Below, in pieces: positions 8,079 through 16,750 of a stretch of DNA of 64,000 nt; position 1 is the first letter of the stretch, and each line of letters opens with the position of its first letter. Below the pieces are notes generated by a model. It was not told the origin of the DNA and made no database searches. It saw only the letters and a list, made by a program, of their open reading frames with translations. Origin of the DNA: Streptomyces sp. R21 (GTDB lineage Bacteria > Actinomycetota > Actinomycetes > Streptomycetales > Streptomycetaceae); the NCBI RefSeq assembly GCF_041051975.1, contig NZ_CP163435.1:7977001-8041000 (forward strand), read 5' to 3'. The position numbers and the translations under genes are program-made.

Positions 8079-9278
8079 TCAGATCAGCGCGAACTGGCCC
8101 TCCGGGCCCTCCTCGTGGTGATCGAGCACGGACGCCGGCCTGCGCGCCGCGTCCGGCACCGGCAGCACCCCCGCCGCGCGCAGTTCGGCCGCACCGACCG
8201 GCGTGTCCGCCACGGTCGCCTCGGCCAACTCGGCCTGCTGCGGCCGTAGTTCCGCGAGCAGAGCGAGCACCGTCACGAGTTCCAGCAGCTCGGACGTCCA
8301 GACCTGCGGCCAGGTGACGGGCCGTACCGCCTCCAGGGTTCCCGCCTCGGGTCCTGCGGTCCTGGCCGCGAACCACTGCTCCAGGACGCGCACGCCGCCC
8401 ACCTCGAAGTCCCAGACCTCCGGCGGCACCGGGGAGATCAAACCCTCGTCGAGGTGCAGGGTCTCGTCGTCGCGGTCGTAGTGCACGTCGAGCGGTCGCG
8501 CGGGAAGCGGGGCGCGGACGTACGGGCGACGGCCCCCGGGAAGCTTGGGGCGTTCGCCCTCGCGGCGCATCAACCACAGCATCCTGCGGCCCAGTTCGAC
8601 GCCGCGCGCCCATACGTCGGCGTCGGCGGTCAGGGGGACCGTGCAGCCGCCGCGGCCCGCACGCGCCACCGTCACCGTCCAGGCGAGTACGTCGAGGGGG
8701 TCGGGGCCGGGGGAGTGGCCCAGCCGGCTTCCCAGGTGCTCCAACAGGCCCGGCGCCAGGTTCGGTTCGAGGCCGCCCGGGCGCCGGTAGAGGGGCCGCA
8801 CCCGGCCGCCGCGACCGGCGCTCAGCGGTAGAACGGAGCAGACCAGCAGCGCGGGTCCCGACGATTCGGGCACCACGGTCTGCTCGACGGCGAACACCTG
8901 CCGCTCGTCGGCCACCCGCCACAACTCGGGGCGCGCCGAGTCGATCAGCCGGTGGTCGGGGATCAGCCACTGCTCGTCGAACGGGCTGTGCAGGACGCGC
9001 ACCGGCTCCGGACAGGGGCCCGACTCGCGGGCCAGCCGGACCGTTCCGCTCGACTGGCCCGGCAGCTGCGCCACCGCCGTGTGCAGGGTGCGCGAGCGGG
9101 TGGGGGCGAACAGCGCCTCGCGGTCCGGCCCTTCGGCCTTCACCAGCGCGTCCCACCGCGCCCTCAGGGACGCGGCATCGGGGGCCGTCGGCCACCCCCG
9201 GCCCAGCCTCGGTGGGGCGACGGACCACGGCATGAGGTCCGCGAGCAGCGGAGCGTCGTCGTGCGTCACGCTCGGCAT
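8079..9278 (-). CDS. Orphan type ISP restriction enzyme C-terminal domain protein
   Basis: A 399-residue soluble protein. ATG 9278 is chosen for its GGAGGA site. The C-terminal half contains E-V-W-D-F-E-V-G-G-V-R-V-L-E-Q-W-F, resembling the conserved Y-x-V-G-G-x-x-V-L-x-x-W element of the C-terminal (target recognition) domain of single-chain type ISP restriction-modification enzymes. No helicase, nuclease or methyltransferase motif is present and none lies nearby, so it is a stand-alone relative, as I recall for other streptomycetes. Its role is unknown; it could be a DNA-binding or decoy protein. The family call is by motif recognition only. It is 59 bp downstream of the GntR gene, same strand. 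Confidence 0.65.
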   Translation of the reverse strand: MPSVTHDDAPLLADLMPWSVAPPRLGRGWPTAPDAASLRARWDALVKAEGPDREALFAPTRSRTLHTAVAQLPGQSSGTVRLARESGPCPEPVRVLHSPFDEQWLIPDHRLIDSARPELWRVADERQVFAVEQTVVPESSGPALLVCSVLPLSAGRGGRVRPLYRRPGGLEPNLAPGLLEHLGSRLGHSPGPDPLDVLAWTVTVARAGRGGCTVPLTADADVWARGVELGRRMLWLMRREGERPKLPGGRRPYVRAPLPARPLDVHYDRDDETLHLDEGLISPVPPEVWDFEVGGVRVLEQWFAARTAGPEAGTLEAVRPVTWPQVWTSELLELVTVLALLAELRPQQAELAEATVADTPVGAAELRAAGVLPVPDAARRPASVLDHHEEGPEGQFALI

Positions 9279-9337
9279 CGTACGACGTCCTCCGTGGACC
9301 ATGCCGGGGTCAGGGAACGCCGGCTGTCCAAGCCGGC

Positions 9338-10087
9338 TCAGTGGGCGTCCAGCGTGACGGTGAACGAGAAGCGGTCGCCGCGGTAGTGGATGCGGGCCAC
9401 GTCCAGGGCGCGGCCGTCCTCGCCGTGCACGATGCCCGTGTAGTGCAGGATCGGGCTCAGCAGCGGGACCTGGAGCAGCCGTGCCGTCTCCGGATCCGCG
9501 AGGCGGGCCTCCACCGTGTCGGTGATCCGGCTGATCCGCACGCCGACCACATCGCGCAGCACCTTGGTCATGGGCCAGCGCACCAGGTCCTCCGGGTCGA
9601 TCAGCGCGGCCAGTTCGGGACGGACGTAGTTGCGCGCGTGGTTCGTCGGCTCGCCCGTCTTCTCGTCGCTGCGCAGCCGGTGGTAGGTCCCCACCCGGTC
9701 CAGATCCGGGAAGAACTCGGTGAGTTCGGCCGACACCGCCGAGGTGCCGTGGTCGAGCAGCTCGGTGGTCATGCCCGACTGCTGGGCCACGATCGCGTCC
9801 ACCGAACCGAGCAGCCGCACGGGCGCGCCCCGCCGGGCGCTCGGCTCGATGAACGTGCCCCGCCTGCGATGCCGGGTGATCAGCCCCTCGTCCTCCAGCT
9901 CCTTGAGCGCCTGCCGCATGGTCAGCACGCTCACTCCGTAGTGCCCCGCGAGCTGTTCCTCGGTCGGCAGGCGCAGCGGGTCCTGTGGCGACCGGCCGAG
10001 TATCGAGGCGCGCAGGGACTGCGACACCTGATACCAGAGCGGCAGTTTGCGGTTCAGGACGATCGAGTCCGGAGCGAAGGAGGTCAC
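9338..10087 (-). CDS. GntR family regulator with UTRA domain
   Basis: A 249-residue regulator of the HutC subfamily. The winged helix is at about residues 15-85 (L-P-T-E-E-Q-L-A-G-H-Y-G-V-S-V-L-T-M-R-Q) and the ligand-binding UTRA domain about 95-245. It starts 50 bp downstream of hmgA on the same strand, so it may be co-transcribed and sense an aromatic or amino acid catabolite. An operator could be the dyad at 11511-11530 in the hmgA promoter region, but this is inference. Confidence 0.88.
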   Translation of the reverse strand: MTSFAPDSIVLNRKLPLWYQVSQSLRASILGRSPQDPLRLPTEEQLAGHYGVSVLTMRQALKELEDEGLITRHRRRGTFIEPSARRGAPVRLLGSVDAIVAQQSGMTTELLDHGTSAVSAELTEFFPDLDRVGTYHRLRSDEKTGEPTNHARNYVRPELAALIDPEDLVRWPMTKVLRDVVGVRISRITDTVEARLADPETARLLQVPLLSPILHYTGIVHGEDGRALDVARIHYRGDRFSFTVTLDAH

Positions 10088-10137
10088 GAGGGCTATCCGT
10101 ACCGGTCGCGGGCGGTCAGTGCAACGGGCCGTACTGC

Positions 10138-11463
10138 TCAGTCCGCCGGGCGGAAGTGACGCTGGAGGCCCTGCCAGACGTCGTCGTACCCCTGCTGGAG
10201 GTGCTCCGCCCGTGCCGCCTGAGGCGTGGCGGTGACCGGCCAGCGGGTCTCGAACATGAACGCGAGGCCGTCGTCGATCTTCTGCGGCCGCAGCTCGGCG
10301 GCGCTCGCCCTGTCGAAGGTCTCACGGTCGGGACCGTGCGCCGACATCATGTTGTGCAGCGAGCCGCCGCCCGGCACGAAGCCTTCGGCCTTCGCGTCGT
10401 AGGCGCCCTCGATGAGCCCCATGTACTCGCTCATCACGTTCCGGTGGAAGTACGGCGGCCGGAACGTGTCCTCGCCCACCAGCCAGCGCGGCGCGAACAC
10501 CACGAAGTCGACGCCCGCGAGCCCGGGGGTGTCCGACGGCGAGGTGAGCACCGTGAAGATCGACGGGTCGGGGTGGTCGTAGCTGATGGTGCCGATCACA
10601 TTGAAACGGCGCAGGTCATAGACGTACGGCACATGGTTGCCGTGCCAGGCGACCACGTCGAGCGGCGAGTGGTCGTACGTCGCCGTCCAGAGGTTGCCGC
10701 AGAACTTGTTCACCACCTCGACGGGGCCCGCCGCGGTCTCATCGTCTTCGTACGCGGCAACCGGCGCCAGGAAGTCCCGCGCGTTGGCCAGCCCGTTGGC
10801 ACCGATGGGGCCCAGGTCGGGCAGCTGGAAGGGCGCCCCATAGTTCTCGCACACATAACCGCGGGCTGAAGCATCCAGCAGCTCCACACGGAAGCGGACC
10901 CCACGAGGAATCAGCGCGATGTGGCCGGGCTCCACATGCAGCAGCCCGAACTCCGTGTGCAACAGCAGCCCGCCGCGCTCGGGGACGATCAGCAGCTCCC
11001 CGTCGGCGTCGCTGAACACCCGCTCCATCGACGCGTTGGCGTGATACAGGTGCACCGCCATGCCCGTGCGCTGCGTCGCGTCGCCGTTGCCGCCGAGGGT
11101 CCACAGGCCGGCCAGGAAGTCGGTGCCGGGCGCGGGCTCCGGAAGCGGGTTCCAGCGCAGCCGGTTCGGGTCGGGGACCGTCTCCGTGAAGGGCGCCGTA
11201 CGGATCGCGCCGTTCTCCGTGGGGGTGAACGCGGGGTGCGCGGCCGACGGGCGGATCCGGTACAGCCACGAGCGCCGGTTGTGCGCCCTCGGCTCCGTGA
11301 ACGCCGTACCGCTCAACTGCTCGGCGTAGAGCCCGAGCGGCGCCCGCTGCGGGGAGTTGCGGCCCACCGGCAGCGCGCCCGGAACCGCCTCCGAGCCGTG
11401 TTCGTTGCCGAATCCGGAGAGGTAGCTCAGCCCTTCGGCCGTCTTCCTCGCGTCCCCGCTCAT
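10138..11463 (-). CDS. hmgA: Homogentisate 1,2-dioxygenase
   Basis: A 441-residue cupin-fold Fe(II) enzyme that opens the ring of homogentisate to maleylacetoacetate in tyrosine and phenylalanine breakdown. The sequence has the hallmark N-terminus L-S-Y-L-S-G-F-G-N-E-H-G-S-E and the iron-site region with P-Y-F-H-R-N-V-M-S-E-Y-M-G and N-M-M-S-A-H-G-P-D. ATG 11463 has a GGGAG site; the 96 residues upstream in the open frame are not homologous. Length fits the family. The other tyrosine-pathway genes are not adjacent. Confidence 0.97.
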   Translation of the reverse strand: MSGDARKTAEGLSYLSGFGNEHGSEAVPGALPVGRNSPQRAPLGLYAEQLSGTAFTEPRAHNRRSWLYRIRPSAAHPAFTPTENGAIRTAPFTETVPDPNRLRWNPLPEPAPGTDFLAGLWTLGGNGDATQRTGMAVHLYHANASMERVFSDADGELLIVPERGGLLLHTEFGLLHVEPGHIALIPRGVRFRVELLDASARGYVCENYGAPFQLPDLGPIGANGLANARDFLAPVAAYEDDETAAGPVEVVNKFCGNLWTATYDHSPLDVVAWHGNHVPYVYDLRRFNVIGTISYDHPDPSIFTVLTSPSDTPGLAGVDFVVFAPRWLVGEDTFRPPYFHRNVMSEYMGLIEGAYDAKAEGFVPGGGSLHNMMSAHGPDRETFDRASAAELRPQKIDDGLAFMFETRWPVTATPQAARAEHLQQGYDDVWQGLQRHFRPAD

Positions 11464-11510
11464 GATCGCTCCCTTGCGACGGATGGCGTACACCGATGCC
11501 ACGAACTCAT

Positions 11511-11530
11511 TCCTATGCATCACCGTAGGA
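11511..11530. promoter_or_regulatory. Dyad in the hmgA / lipoprotein divergent region
   Basis: TCCTA (11511-11515) and TAGGA (11526-11530) form an imperfect dyad 48 bp before hmgA. It is a candidate binding site for the downstream GntR protein. Short arms make this weak. Confidence 0.3.
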
Positions 11531-11611
11531 TTCAGGTTTCGGGTGTGCAAGAGGGCAGAACCAGACTTCAGGGGGATCCGACTGTCCGAGCGGTGTTCTA
11601 CTCTCCCCGGC

Positions 11612-12193
11612 ATGTCGTGGACGCGTGTACCGCTCGCCGCGCTCGTGGTCTGCGCCCTGTTCGCCGGATCGGCGGGCTGCGGCTCCAGTGACGCGCACGG
11701 GCGCGGGGGCAAGGCGTCGCCCTCGCCCGTGGGCAAGCTGCTGGACAACACGGACGAGCAGGGCCGGCACTACCGGGAAGTCGGCAAGAAGGGTGCGCCG
11801 AAGGTCGGCATCGAGGTCCAGCCGGACTCCGACGACAGCTGGGACGTGACGCTCACCGTCCACGACTTCCGTTTCTCGCCCGCCGGGGCCCCGCACAAGG
11901 CCGTGGCCGGCCGCGGCGTGGCCGTCCTCTCCCTGGACGGCCACGCCCTCGCCGAACTGCGCACCGCCGAGTACCGCCTCGCCGCCGACCTGGTCCCGCG
12001 CGGCACGCACCACGTCACCGCTCGCCTGTACGCGGACGACCGCACGGTGTGGGCCGTGGGCGGCAAGCCCGTCGAGAGCACGGCGGACATCACCCAGTCC
12101 GCGGCGACGCCGACGCCGACGGTGAGCGATGACGACCCCGAGGCCCGTACTGGTACGGGAGGTTCACCGGACCCCGGCGGAAAGGCATCATGA
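11612..12193 (+). CDS. Putative secreted lipoprotein
   Basis: A 193-residue protein with a short signal sequence and lipobox-like end (A-L-F-A-G-S-A-G-C), then a Gly/Ser/Pro linker, a beta-rich domain (W-D-V-T-L-T-V-H-D-F-R-F-S-P-A-G) and a Thr/Pro tail. No family is recognised with confidence; the beta-rich part is vaguely cupredoxin-like but lacks an obvious copper site. No clear Shine-Dalgarno precedes ATG 11612, and a TACTCT element 7 bp before it would fit a leaderless transcript. The stop overlaps the next gene (ATGA at 12190), so lipoprotein and TetR are coupled. Confidence 0.65.
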   Translation: MSWTRVPLAALVVCALFAGSAGCGSSDAHGRGGKASPSPVGKLLDNTDEQGRHYREVGKKGAPKVGIEVQPDSDDSWDVTLTVHDFRFSPAGAPHKAVAGRGVAVLSLDGHALAELRTAEYRLAADLVPRGTHHVTARLYADDRTVWAVGGKPVESTADITQSAATPTPTVSDDDPEARTGTGGSPDPGGKAS

Positions 12194-12819
12194 AGCCCGT
12201 GCCCCAAGCGACTTCGCTGCGCCGAGCCCCCATACAGCGCCGCAGCGCCGAACGACTGACCAGAATCCTCGACGCCTGTGCCGACCTCCTCGACGAGGTC
12301 GGCTACGACGCCCTGAGCACCCGCGCCGTCGCCCAGCGCGCCGGCGTGCCCATCGGCTCCGTCTACCGCTTCTTCGGCAACAAGCGTGCGATGGCGGACG
12401 CGCTCGCCCAGCGCAACCTCGACCGCTACACCGAGCGCGTCACCGAGCGGCTGCGGGAGGCGGGCGGGGACGCGGGCAGGGGCGGCTGGCGTACGGCCAT
12501 GGACGCCGTCCTCGACGAGTACCTCGCCATGAAGCGCACCGCCCCCGGCTTCTCCCTCGTCGACTTCGGCAACCAGATCCCGGTCGGCGCCCGGCACGCC
12601 GAACCCAACCACCGCGTCGCCGACCGTCTCACCGACCTGCTCTCCGTCTACCTGGACCGCGCTCCCGACGAGGACCTGCGCCGTGCCTTCCTGATCGCCG
12701 TGGAGACCGCCGACACCCTGGTCCACCTGGCCTTCCGGGTCGCCCCGGAAGGCGACGAGCGGATCATCGCGGAGACGAGGGCGCTGCTGCGGGCGTATCT
12801 GGCCGGGGTTCTCGACTGA
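12190..12819 (+). CDS. TetR/AcrR family regulator
   Basis: A 209-residue regulator with an N-terminal helix-turn-helix (L-S-T-R-A-V-A-Q-R-A-G-V-P-I-G-S-V-Y-R-F-F-G-N-K, about residues 40-65) and a helical ligand domain. The ATG overlaps the lipoprotein stop. The perfect palindrome at 12905-12922, 85 bp downstream and before the molybdopterin gene, is a possible target. Its ligand is unknown. Confidence 0.88.
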   Translation: MKPVPQATSLRRAPIQRRSAERLTRILDACADLLDEVGYDALSTRAVAQRAGVPIGSVYRFFGNKRAMADALAQRNLDRYTERVTERLREAGGDAGRGGWRTAMDAVLDEYLAMKRTAPGFSLVDFGNQIPVGARHAEPNHRVADRLTDLLSVYLDRAPDEDLRRAFLIAVETADTLVHLAFRVAPEGDERIIAETRALLRAYLAGVLD

Positions 12820-12904
12820 TTCAGGCCGGATTCGCCCGAGACGGGCACCCGGCGCTGCCCCTCGCAAGTTTCCGACCTCACCCCCCGGGGGGCCTCCCCG
12901 TCGT

Positions 12905-12922
12905 GCATACCGGTCGGTATGC
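12905..12922. promoter_or_regulatory. TetR-type operator before the molybdopterin oxidoreductase
   Basis: Perfect 18-bp palindrome GCATACCG-GT-CGGTATGC, 48 bp before the GTG start. The 13-base half ACCGGTCGGTATG recurs upstream of the APH-kinase operon near 44865, and with one mismatch near 39282. Confidence 0.65.
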
Positions 12923-12970
12923 TCAACGCTGTCCGTGTGTCACCGCCGCCACCGTCCTCCGGGAGGACCC

Positions 12971-15223
12971 GTGCCCACCACCGACTCCCGCACAGCGCTC
13001 CGCGTCTGCCCACTCTGCGAGGCGACCTGCGGGCTCACCCTGACCATCGAGGGCACCCGGGTCACCGGAGCGCGCGGTGACCGCGACGACGTGTTCAGTC
13101 AGGGGTTCATCTGCCCGAAGGGCGCCTCCTTCGGAGCCGCCGACGGCGACCCGGACCGGCTGAGCACCCCCCTCGTCCGCAGGGACGGCGAGCTGCGCGA
13201 GGCCACCTGGGAGGAGGCCTTCGACGCGGTGGCGGCCGGGCTGCGGCCGGTCGTCGAGCAGCACGGGCCGAACGCCGTCGGCGTCGTCCTCGGCAACCCC
13301 AACGTGCACACCATGGCCGGCGCCCTCTACCCGCCCGTCCTGCTGGGCGCGCTGCGCACGCGCAGCATCTTCACCGCCTCCACCGTCGACCAGATGCCCA
13401 AGCACGTCTCCAGCGGCCTCCTGTACGGCGACGCCGTCGCGATCCCCGTCCCGGACCTGGACCGCACCGACCATCTGCTGCTCATCGGCGCCAACCCCCT
13501 GGAGTCCAACGGGAGTCTGTGCACCGCCCCCGACTTCCCCGGCAAGCTGAAGGCCCTGAAGGCCCGCGGCGGCACCCTCACCGTCATCGACCCGCGCCGC
13601 ACCCGCACCGCCAAGCTCGCCGACCAGCACGTCGCGATCCGCCCCGGCACCGACGCACTGCTGCTCGCGGCGATGGCGTACGTCCTCTTCGAGGAGAAGC
13701 TCGTCGACCTCGGCGACCTCGCCCCGCACGTCCAGGACGTCGACGAACTCGCCGAAGCCGTACGGGACTTCACCCCCGAGGCGGCGAGCGAGGCATGCGA
13801 CGTGCCCGCCGACACCATCCGGGCCCTCGCCCGCGAGCTGGCCGCCGCGCCCACCGCCGCCGTGTACGCCCGCATCGGCAGCTGCACCGTCCCGCACGGC
13901 ACCCTCGCCAGCTGGCTCGTCGACGTCCTCAACATCCTCACCGGCAACCTCGACCGGCCCGGCGGCGCCCTCTTCCCCCTCTCCGCCACCGACAAGACGC
14001 CCCGCCCGGCCGGACCCGGCCGCGGCTTCGCCCTCGGCCGGTGGCACAGCCGCGTCAGCGGACACCCGGAGGCCAAGGGCGAACTGCCGCTGTCCTCGCT
14101 CGCCGAGGAGATCGACACCGCCACACCGGAGGGCAGCCCGGTGCGCGCCGTCATCGCCGTCGCCGCCAACCCCGTGCTCTCCGCACCCGACGGTGACCGC
14201 CTCGACAAGGCCCTCGGCTCACTGGACTTCATGGTCAGCGTCGACCCGTACCTCAACGAGACCTCACGCCACGCCCACGTCGTCCTGCCGCCGCCCCCGC
14301 CCTCGCAGGCGCCGCACTTCGACTTCGCCTTCAACGCCTTCGCCGTACACAACCAGGTCCGCTACGGCCGCGCCGCGATCCCCCTGCAACCGGGCCGCAT
14401 GCCCGAGACCGAGATCCTCGCCCGCCTCACCCTCGCCGCCACCGGCATGCACGGCGCCGACCCCTCCGCCGTGGACGACCTCGTCATCGACCAGACCCTC
14501 GGCAAGTCCGTCACCGAGGCGCACTCGCCCGTCCACGGCCGCGACCCGCACGAACTCGCCGCCGCCCTCACCGGCGAGTCCGGACCCGAGCGACGCCTCG
14601 ACCTGATGCTGCGCCTGGGCCCCTACGGCGACGGCTTCGGCGCACACCCCGACGGGCTGAGCCTGGCGAAGCTGCTCGCCCACCCGCACGGCATCGACCT
14701 CGGACCGCTCCAGCCGCGCCTGCCGGGTCCCCTGAAGACCCGCAGCGGACGCGTCGAACTGCTGCCGGACCCCATCGCCGGCGACCTGCCGCGGCTGCGC
14801 GAGGCACTGCGCGAGCGCCCGGCCGGGCTCGTGCTCATCGGCCGCCGCCATCTGCGCTCCAACAACAGCTGGCTGCACAACGTGCCCGCCCTCACCGGCG
14901 GCACCAACCGCTGCACCCTGCACATCCACCCCGAGGACGCCGAACGCCTCGGCATCACCGACGGCGCGCCCGTCCGTATCAAGGGCGCCGGGGGAGAGGT
15001 GACCGCCCCGGCGGAGGTCACCGACGGCGTCCGCAGCGGTGTGGTGAGCCTGCCGCACGGGTGGGGACACGACCGGCCGGGCACCCGGATGAGCCACGCC
15101 GCCCTGGACCCGGGCGTCAACGTCAACCAGCTCCTCGACGGCTCGCTCCTTGACCCGCTGTCGGGCAACGCCGTACTCAACGGAGTCCCCGTTGAGCTGG
15201 CACTCACCGAGACAACGCTGTGA
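12971..15223 (+). CDS. Molybdopterin oxidoreductase (DMSO reductase superfamily)
   Basis: A 750-residue FdhA/NarB-like catalytic protein. It opens with the 4Fe-4S motif C-P-L-C-E-A-T-C-G-L then C about 28 residues later, continues with the molybdopterin-binding core, and ends with the beta-barrel dinucleotide-binding domain (L-R-S-N-N-S-W-L-H-N). GTG 12971 has a GGGAGGAC site. No Cys or Sec is obvious at the usual metal-ligand position (the segment reads S-T-V-D-Q-M-P-K-H), so the substrate cannot be inferred; formate dehydrogenase should not be assumed. No signal peptide and no electron-transfer subunit gene is adjacent, suggesting a cytoplasmic enzyme with a general donor. Confidence 0.88.
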   Translation: MPTTDSRTALRVCPLCEATCGLTLTIEGTRVTGARGDRDDVFSQGFICPKGASFGAADGDPDRLSTPLVRRDGELREATWEEAFDAVAAGLRPVVEQHGPNAVGVVLGNPNVHTMAGALYPPVLLGALRTRSIFTASTVDQMPKHVSSGLLYGDAVAIPVPDLDRTDHLLLIGANPLESNGSLCTAPDFPGKLKALKARGGTLTVIDPRRTRTAKLADQHVAIRPGTDALLLAAMAYVLFEEKLVDLGDLAPHVQDVDELAEAVRDFTPEAASEACDVPADTIRALARELAAAPTAAVYARIGSCTVPHGTLASWLVDVLNILTGNLDRPGGALFPLSATDKTPRPAGPGRGFALGRWHSRVSGHPEAKGELPLSSLAEEIDTATPEGSPVRAVIAVAANPVLSAPDGDRLDKALGSLDFMVSVDPYLNETSRHAHVVLPPPPPSQAPHFDFAFNAFAVHNQVRYGRAAIPLQPGRMPETEILARLTLAATGMHGADPSAVDDLVIDQTLGKSVTEAHSPVHGRDPHELAAALTGESGPERRLDLMLRLGPYGDGFGAHPDGLSLAKLLAHPHGIDLGPLQPRLPGPLKTRSGRVELLPDPIAGDLPRLREALRERPAGLVLIGRRHLRSNNSWLHNVPALTGGTNRCTLHIHPEDAERLGITDGAPVRIKGAGGEVTAPAEVTDGVRSGVVSLPHGWGHDRPGTRMSHAALDPGVNVNQLLDGSLLDPLSGNAVLNGVPVELALTETTL

Positions 15224-15281
15224 CCTGGAGTTTTGCGCTTATTGCTCTCACGTCAACGTCTTGTTAACGCTGGATGGCGCG

Positions 15282-15337
15282 ACCTAACGTCACTCGAACC
15301 GCCGGCCCTGGTGGGAGTTCAAGGGCGAACGTTAGGT
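15282..15337. promoter_or_regulatory. Widely spaced 9-bp inverted repeat before the citrate transporter
   Basis: ACCTAACGT (15282-15290) and ACGTTAGGT (15329-15337) are perfect inverted copies 38 bp apart, the second ending 9 bp before the ATG. They could fold in the leader or be paired protein sites. ACCTAA/TTAGGT halves resemble parts of the DmdR iron box, but the contiguous 19-bp box is absent. Confidence 0.4.
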
Positions 15338-15346
15338 AATCCACTC

Positions 15347-16750
15347 ATGCTGACCATCCTCGGCTTCACCATGATCGCGACCTTCCTGGTCCTGATCATG
15401 CTGAAGAAGATGTCGCCGATCGCGGCGCTCGTGCTGATACCGGCACTTTTCTGTGTCTTCGTCGGAAAGGGCGCCCACCTCGGTGACTACGTCATCGACG
15501 GCGTCACCAGCCTCGCCCCCACGGCGGCGATGCTCATGTTCGCGATCGTCTACTTCGGCGTGATGATCGACGTCGGCCTCTTCGACCCGATCGTTCGCGG
15601 AATCCTGAAGTTCTGCAAGGCGGACCCGCTGCGGATCGTGGTGGGCACCGCCCTGCTCGCCGCGATCGTCTCGCTCGACGGCGACGGCTCGACCACCTTC
15701 ATGATCACGGTCTCGGCGATGTACCCGCTGTACAAGCGCCTGAAGATGAGCCTCGTCGTGATGACCGGCGTCGCCGCCATGGCCAACGGCGTGATGAACA
15801 CCCTGCCCTGGGGTGGCCCGACCGCCCGCGCCGCGACCGCCCTGAAGCTCGACGCCAGCGACATCTTCGTCCCGATGATCCCGGCCCTCGCCGTCGGCCT
15901 GCTGGGTGTCTTCGCCCTCGCGTACGTCCTCGGCCGCCGCGAGCGCAAGCGGCTCGGCGTGCTGACGCTGGACGAGGTCCTCGAGCCCGCCGAGTCCGAG
16001 ACGGTGCTGGTCGGCGCCGGTGGCGGCGCCGAGGGCAAGAAGGCGGCACGTACCGGCGGTTCGGGCTCCGGCACGGACGCCGACGCCCCCGAGACGGACG
16101 ACGACGGCTTCCAGGGCCTCGACCCCCACCGCGCCACCCTGCGCCCCAAGCTCTACTGGTTCAACGCGCTGCTCACGGTCACCCTGCTGACCGCCATGAT
16201 CATGGAGTGGCTGCCGATCCCGGTCCTCTTCCTGCTCGGCGCCGCGCTCGCGCTCACCGTCAACTTCCCGCACATGCCCGACCAGAAGGCCCGCCTCGGC
16301 GCCCACGCCGAGAACGTCCTCAACGTCTCCGGCATGGTCTTCGCCGCCGCCGTCTTCACCGGCGTCCTCACCGGCACCGGCATGGTCGACCACATGGCCA
16401 AGTGGCTGGTGAACAACATCCCCGACGGCATGGGCCCGCACATGGCCTTCGTCACCGGCGTCCTGAGCATCCCGCTCACGTACTTCATGTCCAACGACGG
16501 CTTCTACTTCGGCGTCCTCCCGGTCCTCGCCGAGGCGGGCCAGGCGCACGGCGTCTCCTCCCTGGAGATCGCCCGCGCCTCCCTCATCGGCCAGCCGCTG
16601 CACATGTCGAGCCCGCTCGTCCCCGCCGTGTACGTCCTCGTCGGCATGGCGAAGGTCGAGTTCGGCGACCACACCAGGTTCGTGGTCAAGTGGGCCGCGC
16701 TCACCTCACTGGTGGTGCTCGGCGCGGGAATCCTCTTCGGCATCATCTGA
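15347..16750 (+). CDS. CitMHS family citrate/metal symporter
   Basis: A 467-residue permease with about 11-12 membrane helices, the S-L-D-G-D-G-S-T-T-F motif of the CitMHS family near residue 110 and a hydrophilic, acidic cytoplasmic loop at about 210-265. These proteins import citrate complexed with divalent or trivalent metals using protons. From memory the S. coelicolor homologue near hmgA (CitSc) takes Ca- or Fe-citrate, so a similar role is likely. ATG 15347 is chosen because translation from 15233 would add a non-hydrophobic leader unlike the family. The MFS gene follows with a 1-base overlap. Confidence 0.9.
   Translation: MLTILGFTMIATFLVLIMLKKMSPIAALVLIPALFCVFVGKGAHLGDYVIDGVTSLAPTAAMLMFAIVYFGVMIDVGLFDPIVRGILKFCKADPLRIVVGTALLAAIVSLDGDGSTTFMITVSAMYPLYKRLKMSLVVMTGVAAMANGVMNTLPWGGPTARAATALKLDASDIFVPMIPALAVGLLGVFALAYVLGRRERKRLGVLTLDEVLEPAESETVLVGAGGGAEGKKAARTGGSGSGTDADAPETDDDGFQGLDPHRATLRPKLYWFNALLTVTLLTAMIMEWLPIPVLFLLGAALALTVNFPHMPDQKARLGAHAENVLNVSGMVFAAAVFTGVLTGTGMVDHMAKWLVNNIPDGMGPHMAFVTGVLSIPLTYFMSNDGFYFGVLPVLAEAGQAHGVSSLEIARASLIGQPLHMSSPLVPAVYVLVGMAKVEFGDHTRFVVKWAALTSLVVLGAGILFGII

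Noticed and set aside
12881..12892. CCCCCCGGGGGG as a terminator
   Set aside because: Self-complementary but has no loop-forming room; likely chance in GC-rich DNA.
15282..15337. Complete DmdR iron box
   Set aside because: Only separated half-like elements; the contiguous 19-bp box is missing.
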